Source: an uncultured Clostridia bacterium (GTDB lineage Bacteria; Bacillota; Clostridia; Christensenellales; Aristaeellaceae). Taken from it: DNA of 5,024 nucleotides. Every line of letters starts with the position of its first letter. Within the stretch, counting starts at the first letter, position 1. A program made the translations under genes and the position numbers. The stretch spans positions 1 to 5,024 of the forward strand of contig CANQGC010000221.1 of assembly GCA_947600345.1 (NCBI GenBank), given 5' to 3'. Positions 1 through 5,024 of this stretch are shown here, in pieces. Under the pieces are notes generated by a model. The model did no database searches and had not been told where the DNA came from. It saw only the letters and a list, made by a program, of their open reading frames with translations.

Positions 1-723
1 CGTGCCCAGCATGAGGTTGACGATCGCGCCCCGGTCGCTCACCCGGATGTTCTTCTCGGCGGGGACGGTGCTGTAGAGCTCCTCGGCCAGGTAGGCGGAT
101 TCGTAGTTGCCCTGGATGAAGCTCAGGCGGGGATACGGCTTCAAGTCCTCCAGCTTCACGCTGGGCCTGGCGGAGAGCGGGTGATCCGAGCGCACGAACG
201 CGTGAGGCGCGGCGCTGAAGAGCTCATGGAAGCGCAGCCCATTCTCCTCCAGGCTCCGGCGCAGCACCGATTCGTTGTTCCGGCTGAGGTAGAGCACGCC
301 CAAGTCGCTGAAGCGGTTCTTCACGTCCTCGAGGATCTGGTGCGTGCGCGTCTCGTTCAGTATGAACTCGTAGCGCTCCTGGCCGAAGCGCTCCACCAGC
401 TCCACGAAGGCGTTCGCCGTGAAGGTGTAGTGCTGGGTGGACACGCCGAAGCGAATCCGCGCGGGCCGGTCGGATACGTATTTGTCCTCCAGCAGCTCCA
501 TCTGCTGGATCACCTGGCGCGCGTAGCCCAGGAACTCCATGCCCTCCCGGGTCAGCGCGATGCCGCCGCGGCTGCGGGCGAAGATCGCAAGCCCCGCCTC
601 CCGCTCGAGCGACTTGAGCGCGCTCGACAGGCTGGGCTGGGAGATGAACAGCCGCTTCGCAGCCTCGGTGATGGAGCCGGCCTCCGCCACGGTCACGGCG
701 TATCTCAACTGTTGCAGCGTCAC
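1..723 (-). CDS. LysR-type transcriptional regulator, C-terminus missing at window edge
   Basis: This is a DNA-binding regulator of the LysR family. I see 241 codons open from a GTG start to the left edge with no stop. Members are usually about 300 residues, so roughly the last 60 are outside the window. The N-terminus (MTLQQLRYAVTVAEAGSITE) is the classic LysR winged helix-turn-helix. It continues with AAKRLFISQPSLSSALKSLE (residues 21-40) and the wing up to about residue 60. A linker helix follows (about 62-85), then the periplasmic-binding-protein-like effector domain from about residue 88 (RIRFGVSTQHY). The GTG start is chosen because GGAGGTG precedes it and the N-terminus matches the family exactly. 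The gene lies 52 bp after the aldo/keto reductase on the same strand, with no clear promoter between them, so co-transcription is likely. The effector and target genes cannot be told; the reductase is a candidate target. Confidence 0.94.
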   Translation of the reverse strand, partial: MTLQQLRYAVTVAEAGSITEAAKRLFISQPSLSSALKSLEREAGLAIFARSRGGIALTREGMEFLGYARQVIQQMELLEDKYVSDRPARIRFGVSTQHYTFTANAFVELVERFGQERYEFILNETRTHQILEDVKNRFSDLGVLYLSRNNESVLRRSLEENGLRFHELFSAAPHAFVRSDHPLSARPSVKLEDLKPYPRLSFIQGNYESAYLAEELYSTVPAEKNIRVSDRGAIVNLMLGT

Positions 724-727
724 GGCG

Positions 728-734
728 CACCTCC
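728..734 (-). promoter_or_regulatory. Ribosome binding site deciding the GTG start of the LysR gene
   Basis: On the minus strand GGAGGTG precedes the GTG at 723-721, with five bases between GGAGGT and the start codon. No better-placed ATG competes, so the non-ATG start is well supported. Confidence 0.8.
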
Positions 735-775
735 GGGCTTCGATCTTCCCATCCTTTCGGCGCGGCGGAAGGCAC

Positions 776-1804
776 TCACTGCACCCTGACCTCCCCCGCC
801 AGCACCTTCTTGTAGTCCTCGTAGTTCTTCTTCAGCAGCTCCGGCGTGTTCAGCTCGTAGGGGCACTTGCTCGCGCACTGGCCGCATTCCAGGCAGGTTT
901 CGATCTTCTTCATCTCGGCCTGCCAGTGTTCGTTCAGCCAAGCATCGCTGGGGGCGCGGCGGAGCATCAGGGACATGCGGGCGCAGTTGTTGATTGTGAT
1001 CCCCTGGGGGCAGGGCATGCAGTAGCCGCAGCCGCGGCAGAACTCGCCGCGCAGCTCGGCCTTCTCGCGCTCGATGAAGGCGCGCGTCTCCTCGTCCAGC
1101 GCCGGTTCGTCGTCCATGAAGGCCAGCCACTGCTCCAGCTCGGACATGCGCTGCACGCCCCAGATGGGCAGCACGTTGTCGAACTGCAGCATGTAGGCCA
1201 TCGCGGCGCGGGCGTTGTTGATCAGCCCGCCGGCCAGGCCCTTCATGGCGATGAAGCCGATGTTCCTCTCCCGGCACTTCTCCACCAGCGCCAATTCCTT
1301 TTCGGAGGACAGGTAGCTGAACGGGAACTGGATCGTCTCGTAGAGCCCGGACTCGGCGCACTCCATCGCCACGCCGATCTTGTGGGCGGAGACGCCGATG
1401 TGGCGCACCTTGCCCTGGGCCCTGGCCTCGAGCATCGCCTCGTACATGCCGGTGCCGTCGCCGGGGGCGAAGCAGCGCCCCGCGCAGTGGAACTGGTAGA
1501 CGTCCAGGTAGTCCGTGCGCAGGTTCCCAAGCGTGGTCTCCAGGTCGCTCCAGAACTTCTCCGGCGTCTGGGCCTGGGTCTTGGATGTGATGTAGATCTT
1601 CTCGCGCATGCCCGCGAAGGCAGCGCCGAGCTTCGCTTCGCTGTCGGTGTAGGCGCGCGCGGTGTCGAACAGCCGCATGCCGCCCTCGTAGGCCCGGCGC
1701 AGTATGCGCACAGCCTCGTCCATCCCCACACGCTGAATCGGCAGCGCGCCAAAAGCGTTCTGCGGCACGGCGATGCCCGTGCGCCCCAGGGTGATCTGTT
1801 TCAT
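776..1804 (-). CDS. Aldo/keto reductase with C-terminal two-cluster [4Fe-4S] ferredoxin domain
   Basis: Predicted cytoplasmic oxidoreductase of 342 residues, of the aldo/keto reductase group with a ferredoxin-like tail (COG1453-type). The TIM-barrel part spans about residues 1-250 and opens with MKQITLGRTGIAVPQ. The usual catalytic tetrad can be read: D47 (FDTARAYTDSE), Y52, K75 (ITSK) and H106 (DVYQFH). The tail has C256-x2-C259-x2-C262-x2-C265-P (CRGCGYCMPCPQGI) and C304-x2-C307-x2-C310-x3-C314-P (CLECGQCASKCP), enough for two [4Fe-4S] clusters. Length and domain order are normal for the group. NAD(P)H and a carbonyl substrate are family expectations; the true substrate and the role of the clusters are unknown. 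The ATG at 1804 is preferred over an in-frame ATG at 1852 because GGAGGAG precedes 1804, while 1852 lies upstream of the predicted transcription start. It follows the ATPase gene by 51 bp and precedes the LysR gene. Confidence 0.95.
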   Translation of the reverse strand: MKQITLGRTGIAVPQNAFGALPIQRVGMDEAVRILRRAYEGGMRLFDTARAYTDSEAKLGAAFAGMREKIYITSKTQAQTPEKFWSDLETTLGNLRTDYLDVYQFHCAGRCFAPGDGTGMYEAMLEARAQGKVRHIGVSAHKIGVAMECAESGLYETIQFPFSYLSSEKELALVEKCRERNIGFIAMKGLAGGLINNARAAMAYMLQFDNVLPIWGVQRMSELEQWLAFMDDEPALDEETRAFIEREKAELRGEFCRGCGYCMPCPQGITINNCARMSLMLRRAPSDAWLNEHWQAEMKKIETCLECGQCASKCPYELNTPELLKKNYEDYKKVLAGEVRVQ

Positions 1805-1810
1805 CGGATT

Positions 1811-1817
1811 CTCCTCC
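1811..1817 (-). promoter_or_regulatory. Ribosome binding site of the aldo/keto reductase
   Basis: GGAGGAG on the minus strand, six bases before the ATG at 1804-1802. It fixes the start of the reductase and rules against the longer version beginning at 1852. Confidence 0.8.
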
Positions 1818-1840
1818 CATGTATGCGGTCTCTGTAGACT

Positions 1841-1869
1841 ACTATAGCACAAAACCTATTCCCCGTCCA
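1841..1869 (-). promoter_or_regulatory. Predicted sigma-70/sigma-A promoter of the aldo/keto reductase
   Basis: On the minus strand, -35 TGGACG (1869-1864), a 17-bp spacer and -10 TATAGT (1846-1841), with an extended -10 TG one base upstream (TGCTATAGT). The -35 lies inside the last codons of the ATPase gene. The expected transcript start is near 1834, giving a leader of about 30 bases. A short inverted repeat, GTAG-A-CTAC (1834-1842), covers the start-site region and could be an operator, but it is too short to rely on. The same module occurs before the ATPase gene. Confidence 0.72.
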
Positions 1870-2584
1870 GCAGCATCTTCAGCACCTGCTCGCGACGGTT
1901 GATGAACATCTCGGTGATCTGGTAGCTGCCGGTGTCCTCGCAGGCGCAGCGGTGGATTTGGCCGCCGTCGAAGCTGAGGATGTCCGCATCCGGCAGGCCC
2001 AGCAGGATCGGCGAGTGGGTGGCGATCAGGAACTGCGCGCCGCGCTTGGCGCAGCGGTGAATCTCCGTCAGCAGCGTCAGCTGCCGCTGGGGCGAGAGCG
2101 CGGCCTCGGGCTCGTCGAAGAGGTAGAGCCCGTCGGGCCGGAGGTAGTTCTGCGCCAGGCGCAGGAAGCTCTCGCCGTGGGAGCGCTCGTGGTAGCGCTC
2201 GGAGGGATGCGCTAGGTCGGCGTAGTCCTCCTCCTTCGAGGCGACATTGTAGAAGCTCTCCGCGCGCAGGAAGAAGCCGGAGCGCGCCCTTCGCACGCCG
2301 CGAACCACGCGCAGCGCCTGGCAGAGCTCGGAGTGGGTGTCGCGGGTGGAGAAGCGATAGTTGACCGTGCCGCCCTCCGGGTTGAACCCCCAGGCCACGG
2401 CGATGGCCTCCAACAGCGTGGACTTCCCGCTGCCGTTCTCCCCCACGAAAAAGCTCACGCTCCGCTCAAACTCCAGCCGCTCCAGCCGCTCCAGCCCCGC
2501 CAAAGCCTCGATGCCGCGAAGGTAGCTGTCGCTGGCGATTTTATCCCAGTCGATGGAAATCCCCCGAAGCAGAAGATCGTTCAC
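1856..2584 (-). CDS. Predicted AAA/ABC-type ATPase (COG3910-like)
   Basis: Soluble P-loop ATPase of 242 residues with an ABC/SMC-like head fold. In order: Walker A GENGSGKST (48-56) after a strand reading VSFFVG; a signature-like SHGESF (135-140); Walker B LYLFDEPEAAL (153-163, with D157 and E158); and the switch histidine in ATHSP (H190). There are no transmembrane segments and no second domain, so it is not a normal transporter subunit with a visible permease. The layout matches small predicted ATPases of the COG3910 type, whose function is unknown; I do not assign one. The GTG at 2584 is chosen over the GTG at 2593 because GGAGGTGA sits ideally for 2584 and overlaps 2593. It has its own promoter in the divergent region. 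Its 3' end contains the promoter of the reductase gene. Confidence 0.9.
   Translation of the reverse strand: MNDLLLRGISIDWDKIASDSYLRGIEALAGLERLERLEFERSVSFFVGENGSGKSTLLEAIAVAWGFNPEGGTVNYRFSTRDTHSELCQALRVVRGVRRARSGFFLRAESFYNVASKEEDYADLAHPSERYHERSHGESFLRLAQNYLRPDGLYLFDEPEAALSPQRQLTLLTEIHRCAKRGAQFLIATHSPILLGLPDADILSFDGGQIHRCACEDTGSYQITEMFINRREQVLKMLLDGE
2471..2496 (-). repeat. 9-bp tandem repeat inside the ATPase gene (LERLERLE)
   Basis: On the plus strand CTCCAGCCG occurs twice in perfect tandem, followed by a partial copy CTCCAGCC. On the coding strand it encodes LERLERLE at about residues 31-38, just before the strand that leads into Walker A. It is in frame, so a gain or loss of one unit would alter the protein by three residues. 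Confidence 0.7.
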
Positions 2585-2589
2585 GTTGC

Positions 2590-2597
2590 TCACCTCC
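2590..2597 (-). promoter_or_regulatory. Extended Shine-Dalgarno deciding the ATPase start
   Basis: The minus strand reads GGAGGTGA, a full-length match to the anti-Shine-Dalgarno, five bases before the GTG at 2584-2582. An in-frame GTG at 2593-2591 is part of this ribosome site itself and so is unlikely to be the initiator. Confidence 0.78.
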
Positions 2598-2618
2598 CGC
2601 TTACAGATTCACCCCTCG

Positions 2619-2647
2619 AGTATAGCACAAAAGCGCGGCGGCGTCCA
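2619..2647 (-). promoter_or_regulatory. Predicted sigma-70/sigma-A promoter of the ATPase gene
   Basis: On the minus strand, -35 TGGACG (2647-2642), a 17-bp spacer and -10 TATACT (2624-2619), preceded by an extended TG (TGCTATACT). The start site should lie near 2612, giving a leader of about 28 bases to the GTG at 2584. The -35 hexamer, the spacing and the TTTTGTGCTATA run are the same as in the promoter of the next gene. Confidence 0.74.
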
Positions 2648-2657
2648 CTGCGCTTTT
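2629..2657. promoter_or_regulatory. Inverted repeat across the -35 region of the ATPase promoter, possible operator
   Basis: AAAAGCGC (2629-2636) and GCGCTTTT (2650-2657) form a perfect 8-bp inverted repeat with 13 bases between. The -35 hexamer lies in the centre and one arm in the spacer, a position where a bound repressor would block the minus-strand promoter. As RNA it could also form a weak hairpin with A and U flanks. I cannot tell operator, weak terminator or chance apart. Confidence 0.35.
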
Positions 2658-2679
2658 CGGAATGACTCGCGCTTCCCCC

Positions 2680-2708
2680 TTGCCAAATCGCGGCTTCCGT
2701 TGTACAAT
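2680..2708 (+). promoter_or_regulatory. Predicted sigma-70/sigma-A promoter of the ASKHA-DUF3786 operon
   Basis: -35 TTGCCA (2680-2685), a 17-bp spacer and -10 TACAAT (2703-2708). The expected transcript start is near 2715, about 29 bases before the ATG at 2744. The -10 overlaps an 8-bp palindrome, TTGTACAA (2700-2707). It is divergent from the ATPase promoter, the two -35 elements being about 30 bp apart, so the two could influence each other. Confidence 0.72.
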
Positions 2709-2730
2709 ATAGGGAGTGAAATATGCGGAA

Positions 2731-2736
2731 AAGGAG
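2731..2736 (+). promoter_or_regulatory. Ribosome binding site deciding the ASKHA gene start
   Basis: AAGGAG lies seven bases before the ATG at 2744. An in-frame ATG at 2723 has a weaker GGGAG six bases upstream, but that motif overlaps the predicted transcript start, so the 2744 start is preferred. Confidence 0.7.
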
Positions 2737-2743
2737 AATCCCC

Positions 2744-4669
2744 ATGCTGAAAGTCACCTTCCGTTTTGAGCACGGCGAGCCTCGGGAAATCTTCGCCCAG
2801 GAGAATGAGAATTTGCTGGAGCTGGCGCGCAAGGCGAACGTCGCCATCGACGCGCCCTGCTCGGGCAACGGCTCCTGCGGCAAGTGCCGGATCAGGCTCG
2901 TCAAGGGAGCGCTGAACTCCCCCAAGCCCCGGCAGATCTCCGAGGAGGACTACGCCGCGGGCTGGCGATTGGCCTGCCTGAGCCGCATCGTCTCCGACGT
3001 GGAGATCGAGGTGCCGGACATCGCCTCCGCCTACAAGTCGCGCATGAAGACCGCCGACCTCTCCACCGGCGAGGAGGTGGCCATATTCAACGCCGCCAAG
3101 CAGAGCGTCGTGGACGCCGGCATCCCCTTCCTCAACGACTACCTGTCCTGCGTGCTCGAGCTCTCCGCCCCCACGCTGGACGACACCATGCCCGACAACG
3201 AGCGCGTGGAGCGCGCGCTGATGGAGGAGCTGGACGTGGAGTTCGTGGACATCCCCCACTGCGCGATGGTCGAGCTGGCCGCCACGCTGCGAGAGGCCGA
3301 TTGGAAGATTCGCTGCATGGGCCGGCGCGACGGCGACCGCTTCACGCTGATGGCCGTGGCTCCGGCGGGAGATACCTCCCCCATCTGCGGCGTGGCCATC
3401 GACATCGGCACCACCACCGTCACCGCCGTGCTGGTGAACCTGGAGACCGGCGAGCTTCTCTCCCGCGGCTCGGCGGGCAACGGCCAGATTCGCTACGGCG
3501 CAGACGTCATCAACCGCATCATCGAATCCGGCAAGCCCGGCGGCCGCAAGCGCCTGCAGGACGCCATCGTCAAGGAGACGCTTCAGCCGCTGATCCGCAC
3601 CATGTGCTCCGAGGCCAACGTTTCGCCCGAGCGCGTGCTGGCCGTCACCGTGGCAGGCAACACCACGATGAACCACCTGTTCGTGGGCGTGGACGCCAAC
3701 TCCGTGCGCACCGAGCCCTACATCCCGTCCTTCTTCCACTGGAATGGCCTGATGGCCCGGGACGTCAAGCTCCCTGCCAACCCCGAGGCGAAGGTGATCC
3801 TCGCGCCGAACATCGGCAGCTACGTGGGCGGCGACATCACCGCCGGCGCGCTGATGAGCATGATCTGGAACCACGACGAAATGTCGCTGTTCATCGACCT
3901 GGGCACCAACGGCGAGATCGTGTTCGGCAATCGCGACTTCCTGATGAGCTGCGCCTGCTCGGCGGGCCCGGCCTTCGAGGGCGGCGACATCTCCTGCGGC
4001 ATGCGCGCCACCGACGGCGCCATCGAGGCCTGCACCATCGACAAGGAGACCATGGAGCCCACGTTCCGCGTGATCGGAGATCCGGGCCAGAAGCCCGTGG
4101 GCCTGTGCGGCTCGGGCATCATCGACGTGATCGCCGAGCTGTTCCGCTGCGGCATCATATCGGCTAAGGGACAGTTTGTGCGCGAGGGCAAGCGCGTCAG
4201 CCAGGACGTGAACGGCTTCGACTGCTACATCCTCGCCACCGAGGAGGAGTCCGAGACCGGGCGGCCGATCACGATCAACATCGTGGACATCGACAACTTC
4301 ATCCGGGCGAAGGGCGCGATCTTCTCGGCCATCTGCACGCTGCTCAAGTCACTGGAGCTGGACGTGTCCTGCATCGAGCAGATGTACGTGGCGGGCGGCA
4401 TCGGCAGCGGCATCAACATGCGCAACACCGTGCGCATCGGCATGTTCCCGGATCTGCCGCTGGAGCGCTTCCACTACATCGGCAACTCGTCGCTCTCCGG
4501 CGCTTACGCGATGCTGATGAGCGACGCGGCCCGCGACAAGGTGGCGGAGCTCGCCCAGTCGATGACCTACGTGGAGCTCTCCACCACGCCCGGCTACATG
4601 GACGAGTTCATGGCCGCCTGCTTCCTGCCCCACACCAACGCCGAGCTGTTCCCCAGCATGATGGAGTGA
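2744..4669 (+). CDS. ASKHA-domain ferredoxin protein, RACo/RamA-like corrinoid activator (DUF4445 family)
   Basis: Complete protein of 641 residues. By family, such proteins use ATP to drive reduction of an inactive Co(II) corrinoid protein to Co(I), restoring methyl transfer. The N-terminal [2Fe-2S] ferredoxin (about 1-95) has C39-x5-C45-x2-C48 and C78 (APCSGNGSCGKC and ACLSR). A linker follows (about 100-210, including LSAPTLDDTMPDNERVERAL). The ASKHA/actin-fold part begins at VAIDIGTTTVTAVLV (217-231). It includes TVAGNTTMNHLF (302-313), phosphate-loop-like LFIDLGTNGEIVFG (382-395), GLCGSGIIDVIAEL (453-466) and VAGGIGSG (549-556). The C-terminus ends with the family-like ATP-domain tail (YVELSTTPGYMDEF). 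All four ferredoxin cysteines are present and nothing is broken. It is cytoplasmic, with no signal peptide. The specific corrinoid partner is not visible, so no gene symbol is given. It is the first gene of an operon with the DUF3786-like gene. Confidence 0.92.
   Translation: MLKVTFRFEHGEPREIFAQENENLLELARKANVAIDAPCSGNGSCGKCRIRLVKGALNSPKPRQISEEDYAAGWRLACLSRIVSDVEIEVPDIASAYKSRMKTADLSTGEEVAIFNAAKQSVVDAGIPFLNDYLSCVLELSAPTLDDTMPDNERVERALMEELDVEFVDIPHCAMVELAATLREADWKIRCMGRRDGDRFTLMAVAPAGDTSPICGVAIDIGTTTVTAVLVNLETGELLSRGSAGNGQIRYGADVINRIIESGKPGGRKRLQDAIVKETLQPLIRTMCSEANVSPERVLAVTVAGNTTMNHLFVGVDANSVRTEPYIPSFFHWNGLMARDVKLPANPEAKVILAPNIGSYVGGDITAGALMSMIWNHDEMSLFIDLGTNGEIVFGNRDFLMSCACSAGPAFEGGDISCGMRATDGAIEACTIDKETMEPTFRVIGDPGQKPVGLCGSGIIDVIAELFRCGIISAKGQFVREGKRVSQDVNGFDCYILATEEESETGRPITINIVDIDNFIRAKGAIFSAICTLLKSLELDVSCIEQMYVAGGIGSGINMRNTVRIGMFPDLPLERFHYIGNSSLSGAYAMLMSDAARDKVAELAQSMTYVELSTTPGYMDEFMAACFLPHTNAELFPSMME
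4663..4666 (+). promoter_or_regulatory. Ribosome binding site of the DUF3786-like gene, inside the ASKHA gene end
   Basis: GGAG at 4663-4666 lies seven bases before the ATG at 4674 and inside the last codons of the ASKHA gene. The stop (4667-4669) and the next ATG are four bases apart, which favours translational coupling. Confidence 0.65.
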
Positions 4670-4673
4670 GTTT

Positions 4674-5024
4674 ATGAACGAAGAACGCATCATCGAAAAC
4701 AACAAGGAAATGGTGCCCCTCGAGCACTATATCGAGGAGTTTAAGAAGCTCGACCCCGACGAGGCGAGCCAGCGCACCGGCTGCAAGTGGGACGAGGCGA
4801 AGGGCTGCTTTCATGTGAAGCTGCTCTACGTGGACTACCGGGTGTACCATCCGGCGTTCCGCATCGAATCGGACGACCCCGGCGCACTGGCGCTCTCGAA
4901 CATCCCGGCGCAGATCTACCTGCTGCGCTTCCTGATGGAAGGCAGGGCCTCCATGGGAACAGGTAAGTTCCTCAACTACCGGGAGATGCCCTGGAGGCCC
5001 TGCCTTCCATCAGGAAGCGCAGCA
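4674..5024 (+). CDS. DUF3786-like protein, 3' end missing and last bases suspect
   Basis: An open frame of 117 codons runs from the ATG to the right edge with no stop. It begins MNEERIIENNKEMVPLEHYI. Then come DPDEASQRTGCKWDEAKGCF (about 28-47), a strand-rich stretch ending in VDYRVYHPAF, then AQIYLLRFLMEG and a GTGKFLNYREMPW segment ending at residue 107. This order (Asp-rich start, an 'A-x-R-x-G' block, a 'y-x-v' strand, a 'yLL-L' helix, then 'G-x-x-x-RE-mp') resembles DUF3786, a family of about 200 residues of unknown function. The assignment is from memory of the family pattern, not a search. The ten codons from 4995 (RPCLPSGSAA) are read from an exact reverse copy of upstream sequence and are probably not genuine. 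The spacing and overlapping ribosome site tie it to the ASKHA gene, so a helper role in corrinoid activation is a reasonable inference. Confidence 0.72.
   Translation, partial: MNEERIIENNKEMVPLEHYIEEFKKLDPDEASQRTGCKWDEAKGCFHVKLLYVDYRVYHPAFRIESDDPGALALSNIPAQIYLLRFLMEGRASMGTGKFLNYREMPWRPCLPSGSAA
4921..5024. repeat. Perfect 33-bp inverted repeat ending exactly at the window edge, probable fold-back artefact
   Basis: 4921-4953 and 4992-5024 are exact reverse complements over 33 bases, with a 38-base loop between. Pairing extends three more base pairs into the loop (GGG 4955-4957 with CCC 4989-4991) past a single bulged T at 4954. The right arm stops precisely at the last base and lies inside a coding region, replacing expected protein sequence. 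This is typical of snap-back priming or chimeric ends at contig termini, and unlike a natural terminator, which would follow a stop codon. Confidence 0.9.

Noticed and set aside
753..772. Possible hairpin terminator between the reductase and LysR genes
   Set aside because: The stem CCTTTCG/CGGAAGG has a mismatch and no T-run follows on the minus strand, so it is not a convincing intrinsic terminator.
224..775. Minus-strand open frame overlapping the LysR gene
   Set aside because: It is in a different frame from the clear LysR helix-turn-helix protein and has shadow-type composition.
539..1837. Long plus-strand open frame antisense to the reductase and LysR genes
   Set aside because: It lies opposite genes with clear family motifs and is rich in His, Ala, Gly and Leu, typical of shadow frames in GC-rich DNA. 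It has no recognisable domain.
2723..2743. Earlier ATG giving a seven-residue longer ASKHA protein
   Set aside because: Its GGGAG overlaps the predicted transcript start, and the ATG at 2744 has a better-placed AAGGAG and a family-like N-terminus.
2609..3874. Long minus-strand open frame opposite the ASKHA gene
   Set aside because: Its low-complexity His/Gly/Val/Ala-rich composition mirrors the codon bias of the real gene. It would also read through the divergent promoter region.
2884..4167. Plus-strand open frame overlapping the ASKHA gene in another frame
   Set aside because: It is Arg/His/Gly-rich with no motif, while the other frame carries all the ferredoxin and ASKHA motifs.
1..5024. 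CRISPR arrays, insertion sequences, tRNA or rRNA genes
   Set aside because: No spaced direct repeats, transposase motifs, cloverleaf-like sequence or conserved rRNA stretches were seen by reading both strands.

Overview
The window is compact, GC-rich bacterial DNA. It has strong Shine-Dalgarno sequences (GGAGG types), two GTG starts, short 5' leaders (about 28-30 nt inferred) and sigma-70/sigma-A-type promoters. An aldo/keto reductase carrying ferredoxin clusters, a corrinoid-activator-type ASKHA ferredoxin protein and a DUF3786-like protein together suggest an anaerobe. A GC-rich member of the Clostridia (Oscillospirales/Christensenellales-like gut or sediment lineages) is my best guess. That placement is inference from gene content and style, not from a marker gene.

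Layout. Three genes lie on the minus strand, read right to left: a predicted AAA/ABC-type ATPase (1856-2584), a [4Fe-4S] aldo/keto reductase (776-1804) and a LysR-type regulator (1-723, cut by the left edge). Two genes lie on the plus strand: a full-length ASKHA-domain protein with an N-terminal [2Fe-2S] ferredoxin (2744-4669) and, four bases after its stop, a DUF3786-like protein (4674 to the right edge, incomplete). The two groups diverge from one intergenic region (2585-2743) holding a promoter for each direction. No stretch longer than about 160 bases lacks a gene.

How the parts fit. The plus-strand pair looks like a translationally coupled operon. Family knowledge points to ATP-dependent reductive reactivation of a corrinoid protein, with the DUF3786 protein as an uncharacterised partner. 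No methyltransferase or corrinoid protein is visible, so the target is unknown. The reductase has its own promoter inside the end of the ATPase gene, and the LysR gene is probably read through from it. The ATPase and reductase promoters share an almost identical module (TGGACG, 17 bp, TATA[C/G]T, with TTTTGTGC before the -10).

Caution at the right edge. The last 33 bases are an exact reverse complement of 4921-4953. They interrupt the DUF3786-like reading frame just after a recognisable motif. This looks like a fold-back artefact at a contig end, so roughly the last 30 bases should not be trusted as genome sequence.
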